A stretch of DNA of 64,000 nucleotides from Artocarpus heterophyllus (lineage: Eukaryota > Streptophyta > Magnoliopsida > Rosales > Moraceae), in contig JAJQZP010000045.1 in assembly GCA_025403435.1 (NCBI GenBank), forward strand, positions 496,001 to 560,000, in the 5' to 3' direction. Shown here piece after piece: positions 11,463 through 22,467 of this stretch. Every line of letters starts with the position of its first letter. The first letter of the stretch is position 1. The position numbers and the translations under genes are program-made. The notes beneath the pieces are model-generated. The model saw nothing but the letters and a program-made list of their open reading frames with translations. It did not search any database and was not told the origin of the DNA.

Positions 11463-14066
11463 ATGGCGTCGATGATATTCACCGACTGTTGTTCGTCTCC
11501 CACCGCCGCCGCCGCCACGTCTCGCCTTCTTTCGTTCGGCCGAAACCCACTTCTCCGGCGCCAAGCAGGCGTCGTTTTGGTGCGCCGCCTTGCGAATCCT
11601 CCCAACTTCACCTCCCTCACACCCCTGATCCTTCGTCCATCACCTTCAGTATCTGCTCATGTCACTGGTAATGGACGCCCTTCTTTGCTTTCTTTCACTC
11701 ACACAGAGATACCGCACAAGCAGTTTGTTTGTTTGTTTGTTTGTTTTTTTAATGAGTCTAGTTGTATTGCTGGTTTTTTTTTCTTTTTTTTTTTTTTTTT
11801 AAATTCACCGTGACATTTCGTCAAATGGTTTACGTGCTTATTCAATTCATGATCTTTTCGGATTAATTTCACAAGTACTCTGAACTATGTTACCCTAATC
11901 TAATATGATTCTCGAATCTTGAAAAAGGTTCATTTTAAGTGTGGAAAATCAATAGTTTGGGGGATATTTCATAAAATTAGTGCCATGCTGTCATTCCGTC
12001 AGTACTATAGATGGGTTATTTTTTGAATGATTTTATATAGTTCAAGAGGTGAAATGAACGCTTTTCAAAGTTCGAGGTGCATGTTGAACCAGAGTGCATA
12101 GTTCAAGGAGAATTTATGAACTGAATTTTTTTGAGGAAGAAACAGGAATGATTTTATTGATAGAGCATTTTTGAACTGAATGTGTATTTATTTGATCCAT
12201 TTTACAGCTTCGTTGGCCAGTGAGACATCAGCAACGGCCGAAGTTATTGATGGGAAAGCGGTTGCCAAGCAAATCAGAGATGAGATTAGTGCCGAAGTGA
12301 TGAGAATGAAGGAGGCAATTGGTGAGGTTCCAGGGTTAGCCGTTATCATTGTTGGGAACAGGAAGGATTCAGCCACTTATGTCCGCAACAAGAGGAAAGC
12401 TTGCGAGTCTGTTGGGATCAACTCTTTTGAAGTGCCTTTGCCTGAAGACTCGACAGAGGAAGAAGTGATCAAGTTTATAAAGGAGTTCAATGATGATCCT
12501 TCGGTTCATGGCATCCTTGTTCAGTTACCTCTGCCGGCGGTATGCTTCTTAATTTCAACTTTGCATTCCCTTTGGTTAAACACTAGAGTTTTTTATGTTT
12601 TATTTAGCAATTATGTGTGTTTTTTTATGAGTTTAAATTCTCTTCTTTCATCCGTGTGCGCTGTTACTTCTTGTGTTTGGATGTGTCCTTTGAGTATTTT
12701 GGAGATTTTGTGTCGGTTCTTAGATGTGCAGATATTTTAGTTTGTTTGGGCTTACATTGGTTTAAATTTTAGCTAAATATTTGCTTTGATGACCTCTATT
12801 GAATGCAATATATAATGTTTGAGTGTCTGTTGATCGTGTGTCTCTTTCTCTTGAGGTATGGTTTTGATAAAGTGGTCTCTAAATGATAGAGATGCAACAC
12901 AATTATGGATTACGATGTGTTTTAAACTTTAACTAAATATTTGCTTTGATGACCTCTATTGAATGAAATCCATAACGTTTGAGCGTCTGTTGATCGTATG
13001 TCTCTTTCTCTTGAGATATGGTTTTGATAAAGTGGTATCTAAATGATAGAGATGCAACACAATTATGGATTACGATTTAGTATCAAATGCCACACAAATC
13101 AGTTCTCTTATCATTTTATAAAACCATGTGAGATTTAGTAAGGTTGAAAAAGGCCTTCTATTGTCTTCAAATTTTATAAAATAGGTAATTGTCTTGGGTT
13201 CTTTTACCAGCATATGAATGAAGAGCGCATCTTAAATGCTGTAAGCATTGAGAAAGATGTTGATGGATTTCACCCACTTAATATTGGCCATCTTGCCATG
13301 CGTGGGAGGGAACCAATGTTTGTTCCTTGTACGCCGAAAGGATGCATTGAACTGTTGCATAGATATAACATCAGTATCAAAGGGAAGAGAGCTGTTGTAA
13401 TTGGCCGGAGCAATATTGTTGGCACACCAGCCTCTCAGTTGCTGCAGGTGATATTATAAATATACCCACCTGTAATTTCTGTACTTCTTTTCAGAGCTGA
13501 CTTAATATTTGAATTATGTAGAGGGAAGACGCTACTGTTACCATAGTCCATTCCCGCACCCAAAACCCCGAGGAGATCACTAGGCAGGCTGACATTATAA
13601 TCTCCGCTGTAGGGAAGCCAAATATGGTGAGGGGAAGCTGGATAAAACCTGGCGCTGTTGTAATTGATGTCGGAATTAATCCAGTGGAGGTGAGCAAGCG
13701 CTATTTGTTCTTGTCAGCTATCATGCATGCCTCCTCCATCAGTTCTCATCTTTCTGTGAATATGTGCACAGAATGGGTTATTTTCTTCACTTTTACTTGG
13801 TATTTGTTCTCAAAACATCGAATTCGATGTAGTGCTATGTTCGAAGTTAATCTTAAATTTCTATTGAAATCTGTTGTTGTGTTTGAACTTGGCAGGATGC
13901 TAAAAGTCCTCGAGGCTATAGGCTGGTTGGAGACGTGTGTTATGATGAAGCCAAGAGCATAGCTTCGGCAATCACTCCCGTCCCAGGGGGAGTTGGTCCA
14001 ATGACAATAGCAATGCTTCTCTCAAATACACTCATCTCGGCAAAGAGGGCATACGACTTCCAGTAA
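11463..14066 (+). CDS. FOLD4: Plastid bifunctional methylenetetrahydrofolate dehydrogenase/cyclohydrolase (FolD4)
   Basis: Five exons encode 370 residues: 11463-11667, 12208-12539, 13211-13447, 13522-13689, 13896-14066. The enzyme converts 5,10-methylene-THF to 5,10-methenyl-THF with NADP+, then hydrolyses this to 10-formyl-THF. Residues 1 to about 75 form a Ser/Arg-rich chloroplast transit peptide ([12 protein letters not shown]), so a plastid location is expected. Catalytic motifs are intact: Tyr126 and Lys130 in YVRNK, Gln174 in [10 protein letters not shown], Asp197 in [12 protein letters not shown], the cofactor loop GRSNIVG at 244-250, and [15 protein letters not shown] near the C-terminus. 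MASMIFTDC was chosen over the Met 11 codons upstream because it matches the FOLD4 family start. Intron 2 carries a 160-bp tandem duplication. The 3' end faces the threonine aspartase gene. Confidence 0.95.
12761..13076 (+). repeat. 160-bp tandem duplication inside FOLD4 intron 2
   Basis: Two copies with a period of exactly 160 bp (copy one from 12761, copy two from 12921) share long identical runs such as TTTGCTTTGATGACCTC and TAAATGATAGAGATGCAAC, with scattered substitutions. Both lie wholly in the intron, so the coding sequence is unaffected. Confidence 0.9.
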
Positions 14067-15089
14067 GACTGTCAGAACTCGGAACTACCTAGTGTAAGAG
14101 ACAGTCAATACAAATGCAGCTCCTATAACCATCTGGCCCATTACAGTGAGCACATCAAAATTATTATTATTATTATTATTATTTTTTGCGGGATGGTAAC
14201 CTTGGTGGAATATGGAATTATGTAAATAACAAGATGGCAGTTGCAAATTTTGACGCAAACAAGTTGCATGTGCCACACGATATCATATTTAGGACTCGAA
14301 TCCAAAACTAGTGAAAAGTTGGGTGCTGATTTTCTAGGGTTCTAGTTTAACAGAACTGTGCAAGTTTGAAGAAAATGAGAATTATTATCTGCTTCTGTTT
14401 TGTCCCCTCTCTCTTCTTGTTCTTTTTTTTTTTTCTTTTTTAGGAAGTTGGAATATTAACTTGTATGCTTGATTGGTTGGTGCACCATCCACTCTTCAAT
14501 GCATTTGGTTTACATTTTATTGTCTTTTAAGCTCTACTTGTATTTTTGGTGCAGTTCACTCTATGTTTCAAGAATTGTGCATGACCATTATTTCTTTTTT
14601 TGAAAGTGTGCATGACCAGTATTTCGGCTGAAGGACAATTGTATTTTTTCCCACACAACTAATCTGCCTAAATCAAATTGTCTAAATAAAAAAAAACAGA
14701 TGGGTGAATTTATTTGATTAGAAAAACACACGAGACCCTTTCAAAAAAAAAAAAAAAAAAAAAAACCACACGCAGATACACGCACACGAGACAATATCAG
14801 AATTTTGGAAAACGCATGGTAAGTTCTTACATTTGAATTAAGCACGATAAAGGCTTTTGACATTAAAAAATTTTACAATAGATGTCCAAATTATTGTTAT
14901 AAAATTAAAACTCAACACAATATTCAAAATATCTTTAAAATATCCTTATATTAATTATTTTAATAACAATACATTTTGTACACAAGAGTTACATTTTAAT
15001 TTTATCATTTTAAGACATATATAAAATATTTATAAACTAGAGTCATATTTAATTCAACAAATATAATTTGGTTATTTATCTCATTAACC
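14067..15089. other. FOLD4 3' UTR and convergent intergenic DNA
   Basis: Probable 3' UTR follows the FOLD4 stop. Notable simple sequence is an (ATT)n run at about 14159-14183 and a poly-A run near 14743-14764. The remainder is AT-rich and no gene is seen. Confidence 0.5.
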
Positions 15090-15530
15090 TTAACACATTT
15101 TCTTATGGACGTCTCTAGGTTCATTTAGTAACGTTCCCTCCAAATGAACGACAAAATCACCGTAGATATAAGACAAGAAGAGGAAACTTGTAGTACAACG
15201 GCAACAGGGCCTTCTTGCGATATGAATCTGGATCCACTCCAAACATAAAAATAACGATTCCGTATGAAACCAATAACTTAAACTAATTTGTGAAGTAATC
15301 GAATCATTTTTAAACAGTTTGAAGCCTTGAGGTGCAAATAAATGCAATTTCCGCCACTCATCGGGATAAATAAAAACCGTTCCTTCGACGTATGAAGTCG
15401 ATAATTTGTAGCAGCAATGCCCGATCTCTTGAGCAACCACCTTCCACATGTACTGAATCTTCTTTTTTTGTTGGAAACTTAAAGAATCAAAGCTTAGCTC
15501 ATCCTTCACGGAACTGAAAAATTTGGTCAC
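15090..15530 (-). CDS. Hypothetical 146-residue ORF, unrecognised
   Basis: An uninterrupted frame of 146 codons starts 39 bp beyond the threonine aspartase stop, on the same strand, so it may lie in that gene's 3' UTR or be a separate small gene. The N-terminal half is charged and hydrophilic (VKDELSFDSLSFQQKKKI). The middle reads like a compact domain (YVEGTVFIYPDEWRKLHLF), and the C-terminal third holds a short Cys cluster (RRPCCRCTTSF). No family was recognised. Its length is unusual for AT-rich intergenic DNA in this window, but no introns, homologue or promoter can be shown. It could be a decayed exon. Confidence 0.25.
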   Translation of the reverse strand: MTKFFSSVKDELSFDSLSFQQKKKIQYMWKVVAQEIGHCCYKLSTSYVEGTVFIYPDEWRKLHLFAPQGFKLFKNDSITSQISLSYWFHTESLFLCLEWIQIHIARRPCCRCTTSFLFLSYIYGDFVVHLEGTLLNEPRDVHKKMC

Positions 15531-15569
15531 AAAATGCCCTTTTTTTACAGGAATAACGTTGCATTCGTA

Positions 15570-18500
15570 TCAGTTTTGATTAGAAAGATCAATTCGTGCT
15601 TCAAAATGATCTATTCCTGTTCTCCTTTGCTCATTTTTACTCCTTAGGATTGAAACCTGAAATAAATAAATTGTAAATTATGTTATGGTTCTTGCAGTCT
15701 TGTCAGAGATCAATGTGTTGACGAATAAAACCATACAATGCAGCACTTAATTTTGTAGGTTGTCATAAAACTGAAAAACTCCCCACTTCGTAGCACTTAA
15801 TTTCATGTGTAATATATGCATTCATTCAAGAAAAAAGAGAGTGAAATAACTATAAAAGTGATGGAACAAGGACAGACAGATAACTTAGTAACAACTGGTT
15901 TTCAGAGTGCAGTGAAGATTGTGAAAGCAAAGCTATACCCTTCTACCTATCACAGGGTTCTTTTTAGTCAAGCTAACATCATGGAACAGCCCTGCTGCCA
16001 TCGAAATCATAGCATTGTTGATCATTTCGGATAATAATTCTTGATGGATCTCCATGTGTTGATTTAAATCCAAATTAAGCCACAGACAAAACTATCAAGT
16101 GAACTTTCTTTCTCAAGAAGAGAAACTGAAAAGGAGATAAAATAACACAGGTAGATTACGACTGAAAAAGTACCTTGGGCTGCTCCATAGAGCTTCCAAA
16201 ATAGCCTATTCCAAAGGATAAAGAAGAATAAGCAGCCGCCATCTCTACGGCTTTCAGCTTTAGAGAACTTCCCGAAACCTAAAGCAAGATTTGCTATATC
16301 AGTTTTTCTAGACAAGCTAACATAAAAAAGCTTCAGTCAGTACAGGACTTGGGAACTCACCACAGGAGTGTCTGCTTGCACGAGTAGAATACCAGCACTT
16401 CTGTCAGTACCATTGTGATTGCTTTCTTGTACAAAAGACCTTAACACTTTTTTGCAAGATGAGGCAGGACCAACCTGTGAACTGTGTTGTATAAAGCTGT
16501 GTTAGCTACATGAATCGTATATCTTTTGTGCTCTTAAGGATATTTTTGGTTCCAAAAGTTGCTCTCTTCTAAGAACTCAACTTAAGAGATGGAGAGTAGC
16601 TATCTTAATACTAAAAACTCAGTCTAAGGGAAGCATGCATGTCGTGAAATCAATGAAGCTAAACATACATGGATGAAGAGACAAACATACATGGATGAAG
16701 AGACACAGCACTCGCGAGCGGCAAATCCTTTCATTAAATATTCACCAGCACCACTTACACAACAGCCAACTATAAATGGAGCTCCAAAAGGGCCTTTAGA
16801 GGATGCCCAACAACCTGAACCATAAGTTGCTGCTAATCCCACACGTCCTCTGACCTGTACTTTTTTAATTATAAAAGAAATGTAAGTTTTCCAAAACAGA
16901 TACTAACCAGAATCGCAAAAATTATAATCCATTACCTTTAGAGCAATTCCCCCACTCGAGGCCCCAGATGCTATATGTCCTTCAGTGTCAACACAAATAA
17001 CTCCGACTGTGTCCATGACACAATCTTCTTCAGGCACACCCCTTTTTGACGGATAACATGGTTGAGCTTCCTTTTCTAACATGCAAGTATAATAAGTGAA
17101 AGAAGATATCAGTTCAATAAGTTTTATAAATAAGAAGCTCGCCGTATCAACCATCAAACAACAAATAGAACAAGCACAAATTGTTGGAAGGACAAAGGCT
17201 TGATAAGAAAAAAGTCTAGCAGACACCAAACCAAGAAAACAATATAGACAACGACTATGGAGAAGACGATATATTGCCAAACTATTCCTAGGTCAGGAGT
17301 CAAGACTCAGCATAGCACACAAGTAGCATATTCTCAATGTAGAGATTGGTGAGCTAAATAATATTTCCTTTTACCAGAAAAAACAAGACATGCAAATAAA
17401 TTTTCAGTGAAAAAGTGTTTACTACTAAACAATGATACAATACCTAACTTTTCAGCAGTCTCTTGGGGACTACTTTGATGTTCAATAGACGAGTTATCAA
17501 TCTTGGCTTTAGCATCACTGATCATCGCTTTGAATTTTCTCCATTGTACTTTCGCCCTTTCAGTCACCAGCCACTGTTTCAAGACAAGCAAGATCAATGG
17601 ATAATACTCAGACATAGGAGTAAACCTCCTATAAAGATGAAACTTTAACATGTTATAGAATATCTCTCAATAACACAAATTTTATTAGCATAAATTCTCA
17701 TAAAGGAAAAATATAAAACTAAACAAATGGCTCAGAAAGTTAGGAAAGATATTGTATAAGGACCAACCTCATCAGCCTCTTTCGCAGTTGCCAGCACAGC
17801 AATACCCTTGGACTTTGCCCATTCATAGGCACCTTCACCAACCAAGAACCTAGGTAACGGAAATTTGCCCTATGAGAAAAGCTAAGAAGAGTATATAACG
17901 ATAGGGATGCCTATGCATTTGTTATTTGCAAGCACATAAAATGTCATTAGACAACTAGACATTGATTCTTTTTTCTTTTTCCTTCATTGCCCGTTGGTTC
18001 TATTAAAGTTTTAAATAACTAATGTATGCAAAGATTTAAAGGGATGACATGAAGATGTTAGATAGTAAAATTTACTTGGAAAAGAAAAAAAAAAGAATGG
18101 CAGCTTTGTAAGTCATACGCAAAATTGATTGAATGGAATAAAATTAAATATGGGTGTGAAATATACAAGAACCAATCCTACAACTTTTCAAGAGATACTA
18201 ATAAAACAACAAAAGATAATACAAAAATGATTTAATAGAACTTCATAATCGTCCAACAAATTCAAAGGGAGGAGCAGTCATTACATGGGAGGTATTAGGC
18301 CCAGCAAAGAAGGTCCCATAATTTGCTCCTTCACTAATAAAGCAGCAATCTGAATGGCATTTTTCACGCCTGGTCTAGAGCATATGCAGTGGATGTTCAG
18401 TAACTTTATAAAAAAGTTGTGTAAAGAATAAATATGAGATATCCGATACATTGACATAATCAAAAAGACAAGACCAGTTACTACAATAACACAAGGATAT

Positions 18501-19301
18501 TGTTATTCACGGTAAAGCATGAAATAATTCAGCCATGAGATTACCTGGGACCGCTCCAACCGCTCCAAATGCTCCGGTATCACCACTCATAATGCTGGCA
18601 TCACATTCTACATGCCCATCATCTGTCAAATTGGAGCCTCGGCCAGCATTGGTGCTCGGATCGTCCTATATCACATTATTGGTTAACTAGAGTTCTTTAA
18701 CCATAAAATCTATTAGAGCACAAAGAAAGGGAGTTTCCACATTCTTTCAAGAAATGACAATAATCAAACACGTTGGTGCAAACTATGAATTTGAAGATGA
18801 ATAGAACTTCCACATTTTTTCGATAACCGAGATGGATGATTATTAAGTAAACTTTTCGATACTTTTAATATATGAAGCTTCATACAAAGTTCCACATTCT
18901 AAGAAAAATACGTATTCGAAGATTTACCTCCAAAACTTGAATAGCAGCCGACACAGCATCTACACAACCACCAGAACCCTAAAGCAACACAAAACAGAAA
19001 CAAAAAGTAATGATAAATAGTAGAAGCTCAAGTTTTTACGACCATGATATACAATCTAAAGCTATTTAGCTACATTGCATACGAGCAACTTCTTTTCCAA
19101 TTTTCAATCAATTCGTTTCTTAACAAACAGGGAGAGAGAGAGAGAGAAGGAGACCTTGCGGAGAACAGAAGCCGCGGCGAGGCAAGCGCGTTTCATGGCA
19201 GACCTGAGAGCTTTCTGGTTGGAAGGAGCGTGGAATCCGGCGCCTACGTGAACCGCGACAAAGAAACTAGGGTTTTGATCGTGCTCGACTTGGTCGCCCA
19301 T
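15570..19301 (-). CDS. Threonine aspartase (Taspase-1-like Ntn-hydrolase)
   Basis: Eleven exons, read right to left, encode 410 residues: 19301-19155, 18978-18928, 18665-18545, 18369-18285, 17849-17768, 17573-17444, 17075-16936, 16854-16691, 16481-16361, 16278-16174, 15656-15570. The frame is continuous across every GT-AG join. This is the type 2 asparaginase fold of Taspase 1, which cleaves itself before a threonine and then cuts substrates after aspartate. The nucleophile is Thr228 in [11 protein letters not shown], with Asp227 at the self-cleavage site, as in human Taspase 1. GSGGCVDAV (50-58), NAGRGSNL (72-79) and ASSGGIALK (from 244) are conserved. Length agrees with the 420-residue human enzyme. 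A linker of charged residues (about 179-225) precedes the cleavage site. The exon 8 donor is duplicated by a 22-bp tandem repeat. It is the plant homologue of At4g00590; the plant substrate is not known from sequence. Confidence 0.93.
16661..16704 (-). repeat. 22-bp tandem duplication copying the exon 8 splice donor
   Basis: Two perfect adjacent 22-bp copies (16661-16682 and 16683-16704) each contain the sequence that on the minus strand reads TCTTCATCCAT followed by GTATGTTT. The right copy supplies the donor that keeps the frame (exon end 16691). The left copy offers an identical donor 22 nt further into the intron (exon end 16669), whose use would shift the frame. Confidence 0.92.
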
Positions 19302-20190
19302 GAATTCCGTGCTGTAAGATGCAAAAGAGTTAAGTGTTCAGTTCACTGGTCGCTGGCAGAGGAAAGCAGAGTTTAATTTCGACGAAAAACGCTTCGGCTA
19401 AACGGCGGAACTCTAGCCGGACTTTCCTGGGAATAAAACAAAACAAAATGTAAACCTCATTTTGATGAAAAAGCCCTCGGGTAAAAAAAGCGTTGTGTGG
19501 GCTAGCGTGCGCTAGCGTACCGCTCGAATTTATTTAGATTAATTACGAAAATTTCATCTCAAACCATCTCTATAACTATCGTAATGCCGTGCCCTTCTAA
19601 TTTGAAAACGTAACAGGTGACCTACTAAGGTAGAAACATTAAGAGTGTATTTGTTTGAGTTTTTAAATCACAGTTTGAATTATTTGCTACAGTATTTTCT
19701 CTCATAAAAATTTAAATCTTCATTCAAATACTATATTCAAATACTCATACCAAACGCACCATAAGTCAGGTGGCCTCTTGCCATCAGACAACAAATTTTG
19801 TGTCTAAACTTTTTTAAAATTAGATAAATGGCTACTGGTTTTGGGATAAATTTGTGTTCTTCCAGCTTTGCCCATTGCTAAAGTTGCGGAAGAAGGCATC
19901 GCTAGAGATCTCTAGCCATGACGTTGTGACGCTTGTTCCGCATAGATTATACCCACGAAAACATTGAAGATCTACTTGCGACTCTGCTCATGACAATCTA
20001 GTCGTCCATTCGACCTTTGACGATGCCAAACGACGATTCTCTCTCTCCGCTTTTCTTTCGCTAGTGCTTTAGGTGGCTGACCTAACGGTATGCAGCACTG
20101 ACGTATGGAGATGCTACACAGAAGAAAAGAAGGAGAGAGAGAAGAGAGAGAAAGTTAGAGTTTGGGCTTTTTTATTAAGGTTTGTTATTT
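19302..20190. other. Threonine aspartase 5' flank and intergenic DNA
   Basis: Contains the presumed promoter and 5' UTR of the threonine aspartase gene, then a short GC-richer stretch at about 19860-20060 in which no convincing exon could be read. A Tourist-like MITE lies at 19643-19761. A GA-rich run is at about 20122-20160. Confidence 0.45.
19643..19761. mobile_element. Tourist-like MITE with TAA target-site duplication
   Basis: Left end GAGTGTATTTGTTTGAG and right end (inverse complement) TGGTGCGTTTGGTATGAG form imperfect terminal inverted repeats. TAA flanks both sides (19640-19642 and 19762-19764), the 3-bp duplication of PIF/Harbinger-type elements. It is 119 bp and has no coding capacity. 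Confidence 0.7.
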
Positions 20191-20193
20191 ACA

Positions 20194-20278
20194 GGTTTAT
20201 CAGTGATGTACTAAGGTTTATCACTGATATATTACGGTTTATCACTGATGTACTTGGGTTTATCATTAATGTTTAGAA
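20194..20278 (+). repeat. Four-copy 21-bp tandem repeat
   Basis: Consecutive units begin GGTTTATCASTGATGTACT at 20194, 20215, 20236 and 20257, with the last most diverged. Partial units (ATCACTAATATACTAG) continue to about 20300. Non-coding minisatellite. Confidence 0.8.
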
Positions 20279-20404
20279 TACATCACTAATATACTAGAGT
20301 TGATTAATAATTAATCACAAAGATTATTTTTTGTCATTTTGACTTTTTAATTAATAAGTAGGGGCTATTTGCCTAATTTAGAAAAGGATAGTCATTTATT
20401 TTAT

Positions 20405-20846
20405 GGTTATTAATATCACTGGCTCATAAACTTTAGTGTCTTCCCCACGTTGCCCCATGAACTTTAAAAATCACCACTTTAACTCTTAATTTTCAAAACT
20501 CCTCACTTTACCCCCTAAACTTTAAAAATCATCACTTTGCCCCCTGAACTTTTAAAGGTCCTCATTTTTGTCCCTGAACTTTCGATTTTTTGTTCAAATA
20601 GATAGAATTAAGCTTGCTTGAGAGTTATAAAATATCATTTTTTCCCCAATAAGTTACCTATGTGCAAATCATGTAGGCTTCATTTTGTTTATTTGAATAG
20701 AAAATCAGAGATTCAGAGGGCAAAGTAAGGAGCTTTGAAAGTTTAAGGGACAAAGTAGTTATTTTTAAAGTTTAGGGAGATAAAGTGAGGAGTTTTAAAA
20801 GTTCAAGGGGTAAGAGACCCTAAAGTTTATGAGTAACTCTATTACC
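20405..20846. mobile_element. Fold-back element, about 442 bp
   Basis: The left end GGTTATTAATATCACTGGC, followed by TCATAAACTTTAGTGTCT, pairs with the inverse complement of the right end (GGTAATAGAGTTACTCATAA, then ACTTTAGGGTCT). Pairing continues imperfectly for most of each arm, which hold a repeated phrase 'CTCCTCACTTTACCCC' and its variants. No ORF. Class and target-site duplication are unclear. Confidence 0.65.
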
Positions 20847-21685
20847 GAAAAAAAAAAACACTCCTTTTGTCCGAACTTTTAATAAACCTTAGTATATGAT
20901 TAAGATTTAGTATATAATAAAAGAATATATTGGTAACTCTATCATGTCTAAAGCTAATATGAATTTAAAAAGTTGATATAATTTAAAAATTTTAATTATT
21001 GAAAATATAAACTAAAATCCTTTAGTTTTTTTTAAACAAATAATCTATTCTTTCACTTTCATGTAATTGCAACAAGGTAACTTAACAGTCTAATGGTTCA
21101 CTAACTGTTCAACAATGCCATTATTTGTGTAATTATCATTTACGCTTAAAATCATGACTCAAGAATTTTTTTTTAATTAATATTTCATAGAACAAGAAAA
21201 TAAATGTTATGTGTTGAAGCTTAGGAGAACAAACATTATGTTTTGAAGTGTAAAGGGCAGAATATTACAGAGGCTATAATGGAGGGAGAATTTTTATAAT
21301 TAATCCCATTTGTTTCTATATTGTGTTGTTCATGTCCTAGTAATTAGAGTTTGGTCTCAGTTGATCAATTTTATCCATCAATGTCGCACTTGTGCTAGTT
21401 TTTGTGCTTCATTCTTCTTCATTGGTAGATCCAATTAATATTGAATTTTCTTATAATTGGTGATCATTTGTGACTATTCTTGAGTTTTGTATCTTAGTTT
21501 GATTTGAAATGGAATTTTTACTTCAAAAAAAGCACGGGTTCAAGTTTGATATTTGCATTTTTTTAATGATTATATGGTTGTTAGGGAAAAAAATTATTTG
21601 GTAAGTAATTTGATAAAAACAATAATGAAAATTTAATAGAATTTAATGGTTTATGAATATGTGTAGTTTTCTCCGTCTTCTTGTA
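20847..21685. other. AT-rich intergenic DNA
   Basis: No exon, ORF or clear terminal repeat was found. The sequence is AT-rich with oligo-T runs. Confidence 0.5.
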
Positions 21686-21689
21686 TATA

Positions 21690-21945
21690 AGGAATAAATT
21701 AATGTATAAACCTTGAATTCTTTTATCTTTCTAAAATTAGTCCTTATAATTAATTTTCTTTCATAAATAGCCACTGAACTTAAAAAGTGTCTATTAAATT
21801 AGTTTTCTTTCTAAAATTAGTCCTTATAATTAAAAAGTGTCTCATAAATGGCCCCTCTATTAAATTTTGATGAAAAAAAGTTAACTTTGCTTCGTAATGG
21901 TCCTTGAACTATCATTTTTCTCTATAGATGACTATGTTAAATTCA
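21690..21945 (+). repeat. Dispersed repeat, opposite-strand copy at 30540-30718
   Basis: Shared phrases include CTTGAATTCTTTTATCTTTC, AAAAAGTGTCTCATAAATGG and AAAGTTAACTTTGC, which occur on the other strand at 30540-30718. A short internal block (TTTCTTTCTAAAATTAGTCC) is duplicated in this copy. Confidence 0.6.
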
Positions 21946-22292
21946 GGGTAAGTGGCTCTAGTAGTCTCCAACCTTTCACGAAAGTGAACAATTGGTCCCT
22001 AATATTTTATTTTTGATTTATCAATCCTTAACTTTTAATTTTAGTTATCGAAGGACCAATTAACGGTCAAACAATTAATTTTGGAAGGAAAAATATGATA
22101 AACCAGTCCTCAAAGTTATAAAAAAAAAGTGACAAATTAGTCCTCGAAGTTATAAAAAATGGGACAAATTGGTTCCAAAAATTAACGATTTAATTGTTTA
22201 ATTGGTTTCTCAGCAACTAAAATTAAATAAAAAAGTTAAAGACTAAAGTCATACTATTGTGAAAGATTGAAGACTAATATAGCAATTTACCT
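21946..22292. mobile_element. Fold-back element, about 347 bp
   Basis: The left end GGTAAGTGGCTCTAGTAGTC pairs with the inverse complement of the right end, GGTAAATTGCTATATTAGTC, and the arms continue to pair (CAATCCTTAACTTTTAATTTTAG with its inverse). A single related arm occurs near 9505-9690. No coding capacity. Confidence 0.65.
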
Positions 22293-22467
22293 AAAAAATT
22301 ATACTATATTTAGTCCCTAAATTAATAAGAAAACATATGCTAAAATTATTAAATAAATTATAGAAAACATCAAATATGTGAAGTTGTACTAGATGTATAG
22401 TTTCTAAACAAAAACAATATAGTGATTGATGAGAACCCCAAAGATATGACAAAGAGACCCTCAAACA

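Noticed and set aside
15816..16034. 72-codon plus-strand frame
   Set aside because: It lies antisense in the last intron of threonine aspartase and shows no domain or conserved motif.
20194..20278. Regular repeats that could suggest a CRISPR-like array
   Set aside because: The repeats are directly adjacent with no unique spacers; this is a plant minisatellite.
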